Assembly (NCBI GenBank): GCA_031269465.1 | Contig: JAISZB010000263.1 | Location: 1-32,556, forward strand | DNA: 32,556 bases | From: Clostridiales bacterium | GTDB taxonomy: Bacteria > Bacillota > Clostridia > Lachnospirales > WQUN01 | Reading direction: 5' to 3' | Shown here: in pieces, positions 17,248-24,766 of the stretch | Numbering within the stretch: position 1 is the first letter of the stretch | Layout: each line of letters begins with the position of its first letter | Notes under the pieces: generated by a model | What the model was told of the DNA's origin: nothing | Database searches by the model: none | What the model saw: only the letters and a program-made list of their open reading frames with translations | Translations under genes and position numbers: made by a program

Positions 17248-18043
17248 GCCGCGCGTCCCTGGACTTTACTATTAAACCCGCGATTATCTCAGCGCAAGCG
17301 CCGGCTGGATCTCTAACAATTTCCGCCTTCTTTTCCATGGATGGAGCGTACACGCGCTTTACCCGCGTTGGAGACGCAACTAGGCCGTAAAGCGACTTGT
17401 CTCTGCAATTCAAGTCTTCAAGCCCCCAAGTCTCTATGGTTTTTCTTTTTGCCTCAAGTTGCGCTTTGAGGCTGGGCATGCGGGGGATCGCAGCCTCGCG
17501 CCCGATTGCGGCAACCATCGGAAACTTGGCAAAAACCGCAGCTGATGCGCCGCTTAGCTCTTGAACGAAAATGAGCGAGTCGGTCGAGATTTCAACGCGC
17601 TTAACCCAGCCGACGGATGGAATCCCCAAGTGGGCCGCAAGGGCGAATGGCGTTTGGGCGGTATCACCGTCTGTCGTTTGCTGGCCGCATAGGATAAGAT
17701 CAGCTCCGCCTAGCTTTTTTATGCCCTGGGCAAGCGTAAATGATGTAGCATAGACATCCGAGCCGGCAAATGCCGGGTCGCATAAGAGAACCGCCCGCAC
17801 GGCTCCCATGGCAAAAGCCTGCGTAAGAACGCTTGAAGCGCTGGACGGCCCCATGGACAGAGCGGCAAGCTCTCCCCCGAATGCGTCCAAGATTCTGGCG
17901 GCGACTTCCAAGGCGCAGACATCCAAGGGATTCGCGGCGCTTAAAGAAGCCGCTCTGATCAGAAGGCCCTTCTCAGGATCCATGGATGCGCCTCCCTCAG
18001 AAGGCACTTGCTTCACGCATGCTACAATCTTAATAGGCTTCAT
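17240..18043 (-). CDS. etfB: Electron transfer flavoprotein beta subunit, module 1
   Basis: A 267-residue ETF beta subunit with the starting pattern KIVACVKQVP, NPLDVCALE and the intact nucleotide-binding motif CGQQTTDGDTAQ (DGDTAQ at 125-130). The family binds AMP or, in bifurcating forms, a second FAD at this site. The ATG follows directly on the TGA of an upstream mini-frame (TGAATG). The region encoding its first 20 residues is duplicated upstream (17993-18167). It pairs with the overlapping etfA. Confidence 0.93.
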   Translation of the reverse strand: MKPIKIVACVKQVPSEGGASMDPEKGLLIRAASLSAANPLDVCALEVAARILDAFGGELAALSMGPSSASSVLTQAFAMGAVRAVLLCDPAFAGSDVYATSFTLAQGIKKLGGADLILCGQQTTDGDTAQTPFALAAHLGIPSVGWVKRVEISTDSLIFVQELSGASAAVFAKFPMVAAIGREAAIPRMPSLKAQLEAKRKTIETWGLEDLNCRDKSLYGLVASPTRVKRVYAPSMEKKAEIVRDPAGACAEIIAGLIVKSRDARRE

Positions 18044-18167
18044 TCAGGCGCCTCCCCAAAAAGCTGCTGGACATGCGCCTCCATAAGAAGGCACTTGCTT
18101 CATGCATGCTGCAATCTTTATGAGCTTCATTCAGGCGCCTCCAGAAAAAAGCTGTTAGACATGCGCC
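17993..18167 (-). repeat. 87/88-bp tandem duplication of an operon junction
   Basis: Units 18080-18167 (88 bp) and 17993-18079 (87 bp) are about 85% alike by eye. Each spans the end of the FAD-oxidase frame (GCGCATGTC...GGAGGCGCCTGAATG) and the first about 18 codons of etfB. The upstream unit holds the true FAD-oxidase end and a second etfB-like start; the downstream unit holds the true etfB start. Confidence 0.9.
18044..18130 (-). CDS. 28-codon mini-ORF, duplicated start of etfB
   Basis: ATG at 18130 overlaps the FAD-oxidase stop (ATGA) and is preceded by GGAGGCGCCTGA. It encodes MKLIKIAACMKQVPSYGGA, clearly a copy of the EtfB N-terminus, then nine more residues and a TGA placed directly before the etfB ATG. 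It can be translated and would couple the two genes. A functional peptide is unlikely. Confidence 0.55.
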   Translation of the reverse strand: MKLIKIAACMKQVPSYGGACPAAFWGGA

Positions 18168-19620
18168 TGCCTTTATCAAAGGGTTTGAAGCACTCTTCCA
18201 TCTCTGGCCGCAAAAAATTTTTTGCGAGCTTCCTGTTGACTTTTCCCACGCCATAGTCGGAGCAAGCCGCGCCTCCGGATTCCAAGGCGAACCTTGCCAA
18301 GATAATGCGAAACTCTTCGGCGCCAGAAAGCTGATTCAATGTTGGCAAAAGACATACGCTAAAGCGCCCATCTAGAACGCTTCCATGGACGAAGCCCTTG
18401 ATTCCCGATTCTTTCAGGTTCAAGCGGCAGATTTTCCAAGCCTTCTCCACAGATGCCGAGCCATAGAAATTATCGGAAGATATTCTGCAAACCTGCGCTT
18501 CGCCAGTTCCGCCGGAGACAGAGAGTGTGTTTCCAAGTTCCATAAGGCTGTGATGCAGGCTCTGAAACTTTTCAATCTCATTTGGGGCGCTCCCGGCCCA
18601 GGTGTCTTCTTCTCGCCCTCCCATCCGGGAAAAAAGCTCCAGCTGCTCGAATAAGGCCTCCTCCAAGGCATCAGAATCGTCTCCGGCAATCTCGGCGTAA
18701 ACAGCGGCGGCATTCGGAAACGGCGGCAGGGCGGCGAGAGAGGGAAGGCGCAACCTTCCCTCGTCTAGAATGCGGACGGCGGCTTCATCCATTATTTCAC
18801 ATGCGTGAAGCATCCCTCTCCATCTGCGGAGCTCCGCCGCAAAGGCCAAAGCCTCGTCGGAGGATGGGAAGAAGTATGCCGCTGACCAAGTTATGTCCGG
18901 AATCTTTTGCAGGCGCAGAGTAATTTCAGCCGCAACGCCGAGCCTTCCTTCGCTTCCCGCAAGGAAATCTATCAAATCCATCCCCGGCGCGGGAAATTGG
19001 GAGAAAAGCGGATCTTTTCCGTTCACGCGCGGAATGGACAATCCGTTTGGAAGCTTCAAGCCGTCCGCGCCGAAGACATGCTCGCCGCGAACCGCCGAAA
19101 TTTGCCTTCCGTCTGGAAGAATCCAGGTAACGCCGCTGACGTTGTCCGACATGGAGCCGCAGGAGATTGAATTTAGCCCTCGAGCTCCAGAGGCGAACAG
19201 CCCGCCTAAGGTCGCCGTTTTTTCACTGGGGTTGGGGGCGAAGCCCATGTGGTTTTCTCGCACGGCTTCGAGGACTTGAAGGTTTTTCCCCAGCCCGCAA
19301 GGACGCATCAGGAACTGCTTGGCGTCTTTTAAAGGAATTCCGGATTGCGCCTTGAGAAAAAAAGAAGCATTGCCTGCTTCAAGCCCTAGTATGGCATTCA
19401 TTCTGCCAGTGCTTAAGGCAAGCCCTCCAAAGGGCACGCTTCCTCCGGCAAGACCGGTTCTGGCGCCTTGGATGCTGACGCTTAAGCCTCTTTCATGCGC
19501 TTCCTTTATTTCTTTGGCCATCTCGAGCGGGGATGAAGGCGTTGCCACCCAGTCAGCCCGCCCTTTCAAGCGCGATTCATCAGAAAGCCAGCTTTCGTTC
19601 ATATCTGTGCAAAGTTTCAA
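18127..19620 (-). CDS. FAD-linked oxidase (GlcD superfamily), module 1
   Basis: About 497 residues, a PCMH-type FAD protein of the glycolate/D-lactate dehydrogenase superfamily. FAD-binding motifs are QGARTGLAGGSVPFGG (51-66), PNPSEKTATLGGLFASGARG and GSEGRLGV. In the C-terminal cap the usual HGNxxDGNxH metal motif reads HGSVLDGRFS (H412 kept, second His replaced by S421), and the usual EHG reads D455-Y456-G. The metal site of D-2-hydroxyacid dehydrogenases is therefore altered. The start is probably TTG at 19620 (GGAGTGGA upstream); ATG at 19602 is the alternative. It is followed by its own EtfB/EtfA, as in lactate dehydrogenase/ETF complexes. Substrate unknown. Confidence 0.85.
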   Translation of the reverse strand: MKLCTDMNESWLSDESRLKGRADWVATPSSPLEMAKEIKEAHERGLSVSIQGARTGLAGGSVPFGGLALSTGRMNAILGLEAGNASFFLKAQSGIPLKDAKQFLMRPCGLGKNLQVLEAVRENHMGFAPNPSEKTATLGGLFASGARGLNSISCGSMSDNVSGVTWILPDGRQISAVRGEHVFGADGLKLPNGLSIPRVNGKDPLFSQFPAPGMDLIDFLAGSEGRLGVAAEITLRLQKIPDITWSAAYFFPSSDEALAFAAELRRWRGMLHACEIMDEAAVRILDEGRLRLPSLAALPPFPNAAAVYAEIAGDDSDALEEALFEQLELFSRMGGREEDTWAGSAPNEIEKFQSLHHSLMELGNTLSVSGGTGEAQVCRISSDNFYGSASVEKAWKICRLNLKESGIKGFVHGSVLDGRFSVCLLPTLNQLSGAEEFRIILARFALESGGAACSDYGVGKVNRKLAKNFLRPEMEECFKPFDKGRRMSNSFFLEAPE

Positions 19621-19863
19621 AAATATCCACTCCGAAATGAAGGCGCTGCAATGATTTAGGAGATTTTGCCCGCTGGCGCTGACATTCTTAACTGCGCGAA
19701 TTCAGCGCTTTCAAGGTGCGAATTGCCGATATTAATCGCGCTCGCTGTGAAGTCGCACTTCAAAACAGGCATTTTCAATTCACTCAGCAGGGTCAAGATA
19801 AATCTAGAATTTCATATGCGCATCCTTTATAATGGGCGCGCATTTAAGCATATCAGTGACGTC
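19621..19863. other. Gap inside the operon with nested inverted repeats
   Basis: 243 bases without a gene, the only long gap in the flavoprotein operon. GCGCTGA (19676) pairs with TCAGCGC (19702), and AAGGTGCGA (about 19713) pairs with TCGCACTT (about 19753). The stretch GCTCGCTGTGAAGTCGCACT followed by TCAAAACAGG resembles the right arm of the family 1 palindrome, so this is probably a worn copy that landed between the two modules. Confidence 0.45.
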
Positions 19864-20871
19864 TTATCCGCAACCTTTGTCGGCATCGGAGAGGATCTCC
19901 TCCAGGCGCTCAATCGCGCTGGGGGCGTCGGCGATGATGCCGTAATCGGATTTTGAGAATATCGGAGCGTCAGGATCGTTGTTTACAGCTATCAACCTCT
20001 CGGAATCTTCCACGCCGGCCATGAACGCCGCCGCGCCTGAGGCGCCAAAGACAACGCAGGCCTTAGGGCTGGCGGCAATGCCCGACTGGCCGACTACCAG
20101 TTCCATAGGACCCCATCCGTTTATGGCGGCAGCTCTTGTGAGACCTGCCGCTCCGCCAAGCTTCCCTGCTATTTCCTGAAGCCTTTTAAAGGCGGCAGGG
20201 CCTTTAATTCCTCTTCCTCCTACCAGAAGAAGCTGCGCGTCCTCCAAGGAGCTTGCCTTAGAGCGGGGAAGAATGCGCTCTTCTATAAAATCAGCCTCAA
20301 CATCCGGCATCGGCAGAATGCGAATTGGGGCGAATGAATCAAAGTTCCCGCTATAGATCTTCGATGGGCGGGCTATGAGCACTTGATTTTTTTCAATAGG
20401 CCTGAACAGATCAAGGTGCGAGCTTGCCGCCCTCATCTTTGCGCAGGGCATTCCGTTGAAAAGCGAAACGTCGACCAAGCCTGAGACTGCCGAAAAACCC
20501 AGCCGGTAGCTGAGGCGGATGGCGGATTCCGAAGAGGCCGCACCGCTTTCGGCAAGTACGATGTCTACTCCCTCCATTTTCGCCAAATGCTCCATCCAGA
20601 TAGCGCACTTGATTGCGAAGCCTCCGCAATTGGTTGCGAAGCCAGCTTCGCAATTGGCGACGAAGCCAGCTTCGCAATTGGCTGCGCTTGCCGTCTCTGG
20701 ACCGGCCCAAATATGCGATATTCCGCTTGGCACCCGGAGATTGCCCACATCAGACGCGCTAGGAAGCCATAGCGAGCATTTATCGGCATTGAGTCCCAAA
20801 GCAAGCCCCCAAAGCCTGCGAATGGATTTTTCAAGATGGGCGGAAGGAAATGCTGCGAGAGCCAGCTTCAC
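19864..20871 (-). CDS. etfA: Electron transfer flavoprotein alpha subunit, module 2
   Basis: A 335-residue ETF alpha subunit, only distantly similar to the other one in this operon. The FAD domain keeps LLLVGGRGIKG (215-225), LTRAAAINGW (R246), VVGQSGIAASPK, GASGAAAFMAGV and NNDPDAPIFSKSDYGIIAD. Residues 64-86 are an 8-residue tandem repeat (ANCEAGFV, ANCEAGFA, TNCGGFA) not expected in this family; it lies in the N-terminal domain. The ATG overlaps the etfB stop (ATGA). It would work with the EtfB and the FAD oxidase encoded just upstream. Confidence 0.9.
   Translation of the reverse strand: MKLALAAFPSAHLEKSIRRLWGLALGLNADKCSLWLPSASDVGNLRVPSGISHIWAGPETASAANCEAGFVANCEAGFATNCGGFAIKCAIWMEHLAKMEGVDIVLAESGAASSESAIRLSYRLGFSAVSGLVDVSLFNGMPCAKMRAASSHLDLFRPIEKNQVLIARPSKIYSGNFDSFAPIRILPMPDVEADFIEERILPRSKASSLEDAQLLLVGGRGIKGPAAFKRLQEIAGKLGGAAGLTRAAAINGWGPMELVVGQSGIAASPKACVVFGASGAAAFMAGVEDSERLIAVNNDPDAPIFSKSDYGIIADAPSAIERLEEILSDADKGCG
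20611..20690 (-). repeat. 24-bp tandem repeat inside etfA of module 2
   Basis: Units at 20628-20651 and 20652-20675 share AATTGG and GCGAAGCC/CGAAGCC followed by AGCTTCGC. Partial units flank them at 20611-20627 and 20676-20690. Each full unit contains GCGAAGCCAGCTTCGC-type dyad symmetry and adds 8 codons in frame, including one Cys. Confidence 0.85.
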
Positions 20872-21632
20872 GAGAAACCCCCCAGCGCTTTCAATATCAT
20901 TATGGCTGCGTCTGCGGAGCTTTCGGCTGGAAGCATAGTAGTTTCACGCCTTTCATCCCTTGCCTGGAAATGAAGGGCGGAGATTGGGGGAGCCGAATCC
21001 GCGGGAAGCGCCTTTGGCTTTTTGTTGCCGCAGGAAAGCTGATGGCGCAAGGTTGCAGCTCGAAGCGTGGAGACAGGGCTGTTTCCCACAGCAGCTACAA
21101 ACGGGGGCCTTGCTTTGACTATCCTGTACTCAGAATCTACGCTGCGCTTTATTTCCGCCATGCCGTCCAAAGGTTCAATGGATTCAACGCAGGAAAAAAA
21201 GGGGAGTCCTAGGCGGCAGGCGATTAAGGCGGGAACGGCGCCGGAATCCGCGAATCCGGCTTGCAAGCCCGCTAGCACCATGCCTGGAGGAGCGCTTTTT
21301 AGAAAATCGGACAAGAGCCTTGCAGTTTCTTCGGGATTGAATTCGACATCGGCGTCAAGCTGCACCACTTCATCAAACCCGGCGGCAAAGAGGGATCTGG
21401 AGATGAATGCCGGAAGCCGTCTTGATAGAGTCAGGGCGGTGCACCGCGCCGCTTCGCCTGAAAAAAGCAGCTTGTCCTTCAGCCGCAGGCCTATCTCTAA
21501 GGCTGATTCGTCAAACGAGCCTAGTATGCGTCCTGCATAGTCCAAGTCGGTTCCAAGGGTGAACTGGTTCCAATCATCTGGAAAAACTTGCTCAAAATCG
21601 GGCAGCGCTTTGAAGCATACATAGATTTCCAT
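20868..21632 (-). CDS. etfB: Electron transfer flavoprotein beta-like subunit, module 2 (divergent)
   Basis: A 254-residue EtfB-like protein. It keeps the overall fold pattern (VCFKALPDFEQV, SFDESALEIGLRLKD, GFDEVVQLDAD, ACRLGLPFFSCVESI). The family motif DGDTAQ is missing: the segment reads AGLQAGFADSGAV (121-133). The AMP/second-FAD pocket is therefore probably changed or empty. I prefer the ATG at 21632 (GAGGA 8 bases upstream) over an in-frame start 5 codons earlier. It starts 4 bases after the FAD-oxidase stop and overlaps etfA by 4 bases. Confidence 0.82.
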   Translation of the reverse strand: MEIYVCFKALPDFEQVFPDDWNQFTLGTDLDYAGRILGSFDESALEIGLRLKDKLLFSGEAARCTALTLSRRLPAFISRSLFAAGFDEVVQLDADVEFNPEETARLLSDFLKSAPPGMVLAGLQAGFADSGAVPALIACRLGLPFFSCVESIEPLDGMAEIKRSVDSEYRIVKARPPFVAAVGNSPVSTLRAATLRHQLSCGNKKPKALPADSAPPISALHFQARDERRETTMLPAESSADAAIMILKALGGFS

Positions 21633-21636
21633 AATG

Positions 21637-23064
21637 CTATTCCTCAATTTTCAGCAATACGCCTTTGTTCATTATTCTGTTCGGATCAAGAGCCTCCTTG
21701 ATCTTTTCCAAAAGGATGTAGGAGCTTCCGTGCTCTTGCGGCATCCACTGCGTGCGATACTTTCCAGAACCGTGGTGGTGGGCGATGCTCCCGCCCCTTT
21801 TCAGAGTTTCCTCCATAATCACCCTGACTATATTCATGTAGATGGGCCTTGCGTTTTCCGCCTTGTCGACCATGGCTCCAAAGGAGAAGTAAATGTTCGT
21901 GCCTGTGGTGTAGCTGTGCGACGAGTGGCCGGAAACGACGACGAGGCTTTCCGACTCTTGCGGCAGGCGCTCAAGTACCGCATCGTAGATTTCTCCTATC
22001 TTGGACCAAGTCGCTGAGATCTCGCAGGTGTCCGCCACAGCCCCCATTTTGTAGTAATCGAAATGGTCGAGCCTTCCGCAGACGTCATTTCTGTGGATTA
22101 GCCAGCGTTGGACCGGCCTTGCTCCGAGATCTGCGGCGCCGAAGCCTTTTAGAATCTCTTTGACGCCTTCTCCTGTCGCGGCGGCTAAAGCTTTCGGCCC
22201 TTCGGCTATGACTAGAAGGATGCAGTTGCCTTCCGGCGCGATATTTCCAAAGTCTCTTTCCATTTCAACCGGATCATGCAGCCTCAGCACCGCTGGATGC
22301 CAGCCCGCGGACATTATCTCACGAAGCGCGTCAAGCCCCTTATGCATTGTGTCTATGCCGAAGGCGCCCATCCAGCGGTTTTCAGGCGCGTATCTGAAAA
22401 TCTTCAGGGAGACCTGTGTTATGAAGCCGATTGCTCCTTCGGAGCCAATGAATATCTGGCGCAAATCTGGTCCCGCAGAGCGGCGGGGAACATTTTTTAT
22501 CTTTATAATGCGTCCGTCGGGCAGAACAGCCTCCAGGCCTAAAACCATATCCTCTATCCCGCCGTAAAGGGTTGAAAACTGGCCTATGCTTCTTGTTGCG
22601 ACAAGCCCTCCTATTTGCGCCATCGGAAGAGACTGCGGGAAGTGGCCTGTCGTCCAGCCGCGATTATTCAGGTAATTTTCCAAGTACTCCAGGGAAACTC
22701 CGCAGGAGGCTGTAACGAAAAGATCTTTTTCGTTTAGTTCTATCAGTTCGTTCATCCTGCTTCCGTCAACGATGACTCCGCCTTCTACGGGCTCGGAGCC
22801 TAAAGAAACGCAGGAACCCCCGGTGCGCGGCGCGGCGTCCGCGCCGTTCGCGTTGAGGAATGCCAAAAGACTGGAGACTTCCACGGAATTTCGCGGCCAG
22901 GCGACGCAAGCCGCCTTAGGCTCCCAAAATTTCCCGTCTCCCCGCTCATATTGGCGAAATCCGATATAGTCCCTGGAGCATTCCCGTAGCACGGCGGGAT
23001 CAGAAGAAACCTGATCCTCTCCGATTAATTCGGCAAGCGCTTGAACCAATGCGGATGATTCCAT
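21637..23064 (-). CDS. FAD-linked oxidase, module 2, alkylglycerone-phosphate-synthase-like
   Basis: A 475-residue PCMH-type FAD protein. The FAD loop is PRTGGSCVSLGS (79-90), followed by GHFPQSLPMAQIGGLVATRS and YGGIEDMVLGLEAVLPDG. The C-terminal cap has HSSHSYTTGTNIYFSF (H380, H383) and GGSIAHHHGSGKYRTQW (HHHG 429-432). These motifs match the alkyl-DHAP synthase branch of the superfamily rather than the glycolate/lactate branch. In bacteria the branch also contains uncharacterised dehydrogenases. AAAGGAGGG lies 7 bases before the ATG. Etf subunits follow at once, which suggests a dehydrogenase donating electrons to ETF rather than an ether-lipid enzyme. Substrate unknown. Confidence 0.85.
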   Translation of the reverse strand: MESSALVQALAELIGEDQVSSDPAVLRECSRDYIGFRQYERGDGKFWEPKAACVAWPRNSVEVSSLLAFLNANGADAAPRTGGSCVSLGSEPVEGGVIVDGSRMNELIELNEKDLFVTASCGVSLEYLENYLNNRGWTTGHFPQSLPMAQIGGLVATRSIGQFSTLYGGIEDMVLGLEAVLPDGRIIKIKNVPRRSAGPDLRQIFIGSEGAIGFITQVSLKIFRYAPENRWMGAFGIDTMHKGLDALREIMSAGWHPAVLRLHDPVEMERDFGNIAPEGNCILLVIAEGPKALAAATGEGVKEILKGFGAADLGARPVQRWLIHRNDVCGRLDHFDYYKMGAVADTCEISATWSKIGEIYDAVLERLPQESESLVVVSGHSSHSYTTGTNIYFSFGAMVDKAENARPIYMNIVRVIMEETLKRGGSIAHHHGSGKYRTQWMPQEHGSSYILLEKIKEALDPNRIMNKGVLLKIEE

Positions 23065-23089
23065 CCCAAAGCCCTCCTTTATCCTGGCT

Positions 23090-23458
23090 TTATATGCATT
23101 CTGCCAGTTCCATGCTTCGCGACGCTATGATATCCGCGCCGGTGCGGCAGATGTTTTTTACGATTACTTCTCCGCAGGCCACAGGAGCCTTCACCTTTAG
23201 AGCATAGAGTTCTGAAAGGCACTCGAACACGGCGGATTTTGGGATCTCTTTTGAAGTTATGACCGGCAGTCTCGGAAGAATGCCCCCTGTTATCTTAATG
23301 GTGCTCGTAAGCATCCTGGTAGGGGCGGTGTGCTCGCTAATGCAGTAGGCCTCGCCGCGCTTGCATAGGTTTCCGCTTACGAGGGCCTTGCCGTCGCGTT
23401 CTTCGAGCGTGAGCCTGCAGCTGCTGGGGCATACGATGCAGATGTATTGCTTGGACAT
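23090..23458 (-). CDS. DUF1667 Cys-rich protein
   Basis: A 122-residue soluble protein with C7, C10, C14 (CIVCPSSC), C32 and C39 near the N-terminus, then a compact domain with VAC and NICRTGADIIASR near the end. This is the DUF1667 pattern, normally found as the third gene after a GlpA-like and an FAD/NAD oxidoreductase gene, exactly as here. The cysteine spacing suggests a metal or Fe-S site, which is inference. It has a full AAAGGAGG before the ATG and sits 25 bases ahead of the module 2 FAD oxidase. It probably works as a small redox partner. Confidence 0.88.
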   Translation of the reverse strand: MSKQYICIVCPSSCRLTLEERDGKALVSGNLCKRGEAYCISEHTAPTRMLTSTIKITGGILPRLPVITSKEIPKSAVFECLSELYALKVKAPVACGEVIVKNICRTGADIIASRSMELAECI

Positions 23459-23524
23459 AAGCCGGCCTCCTTTCTAAAGTCGAGTTGTAGAAACCTGATT
23501 GCGTAAAAAATGCCTCCCTCTGCA

Positions 23525-24766
23525 TCAGCTGATTTCCGCAAAAATCGGAGATTCTCCGCCAGCTTCAACCTCAACGTAAATCATTTCGGGAGGAGAGGGA
23601 TTTTCAATCCGCTTTGAATAGAGAGTCTTATTGTCTTGCGTGAACCGCAGCTTGGCTGTTTTTTGAGGTTCCTTGACCCTGAGGAAAAAAGTCTGCTTGC
23701 AGGATGTTGCTTCCTTTGATAGCCTCTGAGGAACAATAAAGCTTATGTTTCCAATCGTTTTGACAGGCTCGTACCCGTTTGGACGGAGTTCTCCCCTCAA
23801 ATATTTCGCGGCGCCTCGCGCCGCCATCTCGCCTGAAAGGGAGACATAGTCGACTAAATCGAAGACAGCCGCAACGTTTCCCGCCGCGAATATTCCTGGT
23901 ATGCTTGTCATGAAATCGCCGTTTAAAACAGAGCCCTTGGTTTTGGGATCAAGCTCAACGCCCGCTTTTAATGACAGCTCGTTTTCGGGAATTAAGCCGA
24001 CCGCAAGAACCAGCAAGTCGCATGGTATGATTTCCTCTGTGCCCGCGATGGGATTTTTGCTGGCATCCACATCAGCCACTGTTACGGCGCTGACTCGGTT
24101 TCTGCCGTGTACGCAAGACACTGTTTTGGATAGATGCAATGGGATTCCAAAATCATCCAGGCACTGAACCAAATTCCTGGAGAGTCCGCCGGGATTCGGC
24201 ATTGCCTCGTATACTCCCTTTACCTCTATGCCTTCAAGCGCCATGCGTCTGGCCATTATAAGGCCTATGTCTCCAGAACCCAGAATGACTGCGGTCTTTC
24301 CAGGAAGATAGCCTTCTATGTTTATATAGCGCTGCACCGAACCGGCCGTCAGGACGCCTGCAGGGCGATCCCCGCAGATGAGAGCCTGATGGGCCGTCCT
24401 CTCTCGGCAGCCCATGCAAAGGATAACCGCCCCGCTAATTATCTCAATCATGCCAGACTCCTTGCCGCAGGCATAGATTTTTTTATCAGGGGACACCTCC
24501 AGCGCCATGGTTCCAAGCAGCGCGTTTATCCCGCCTTCTAAGGCAATCCTGTCTATGAAAGCTTGAGCGTACTGGTTTCCGCTTAAGCGCTTCTTGAACC
24601 TGTGGATGCCGAAACCGTCGTGTATGCACTGCCGAAGTATTCCGCCCAGTTCCGCGTCTCGCTCAATCAGCGTCGCTTGAAAGCCTGCTCGCCTGGCTTC
24701 AAGCGCTGCGGCGAGGCCTGCGGGGCCCCCTCCGATGATTGCGATATCTGTCCTTATAGTTTTCAT
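23525..24766 (-). CDS. FAD/NAD(P)-dependent oxidoreductase (pyridine nucleotide-disulphide fold)
   Basis: A 413-residue flavoprotein. FAD loop IIGGGPAGLAAA at residues 10-21, then QCIHDGFGIHRFKKRLSG, a second dinucleotide loop AVILGSGDIGLIMARR for NAD(P), and GIFAAGNVAAVFDLVDYVS, the FAD ribityl-binding end motif. There is no CxxC redox pair, but CMGCRERT is present. Such proteins accompany GlpA-like dehydrogenases and DUF1667 proteins and probably pass electrons between them and NAD(P). It overlaps the GlpA-like gene by 4 bases (ATGA). Confidence 0.9.
   Translation of the reverse strand: MKTIRTDIAIIGGGPAGLAAALEARRAGFQATLIERDAELGGILRQCIHDGFGIHRFKKRLSGNQYAQAFIDRIALEGGINALLGTMALEVSPDKKIYACGKESGMIEIISGAVILCMGCRERTAHQALICGDRPAGVLTAGSVQRYINIEGYLPGKTAVILGSGDIGLIMARRMALEGIEVKGVYEAMPNPGGLSRNLVQCLDDFGIPLHLSKTVSCVHGRNRVSAVTVADVDASKNPIAGTEEIIPCDLLVLAVGLIPENELSLKAGVELDPKTKGSVLNGDFMTSIPGIFAAGNVAAVFDLVDYVSLSGEMAARGAAKYLRGELRPNGYEPVKTIGNISFIVPQRLSKEATSCKQTFFLRVKEPQKTAKLRFTQDNKTLYSKRIENPSPPEMIYVEVEAGGESPIFAEIS

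Noticed and set aside
18893-19279. Plus-strand open frames opposite the FAD oxidase and other flavoprotein genes
   Set aside because: GC-rich third positions of the real genes keep antisense frames open. The products show no domain pattern and lack ribosome sites.
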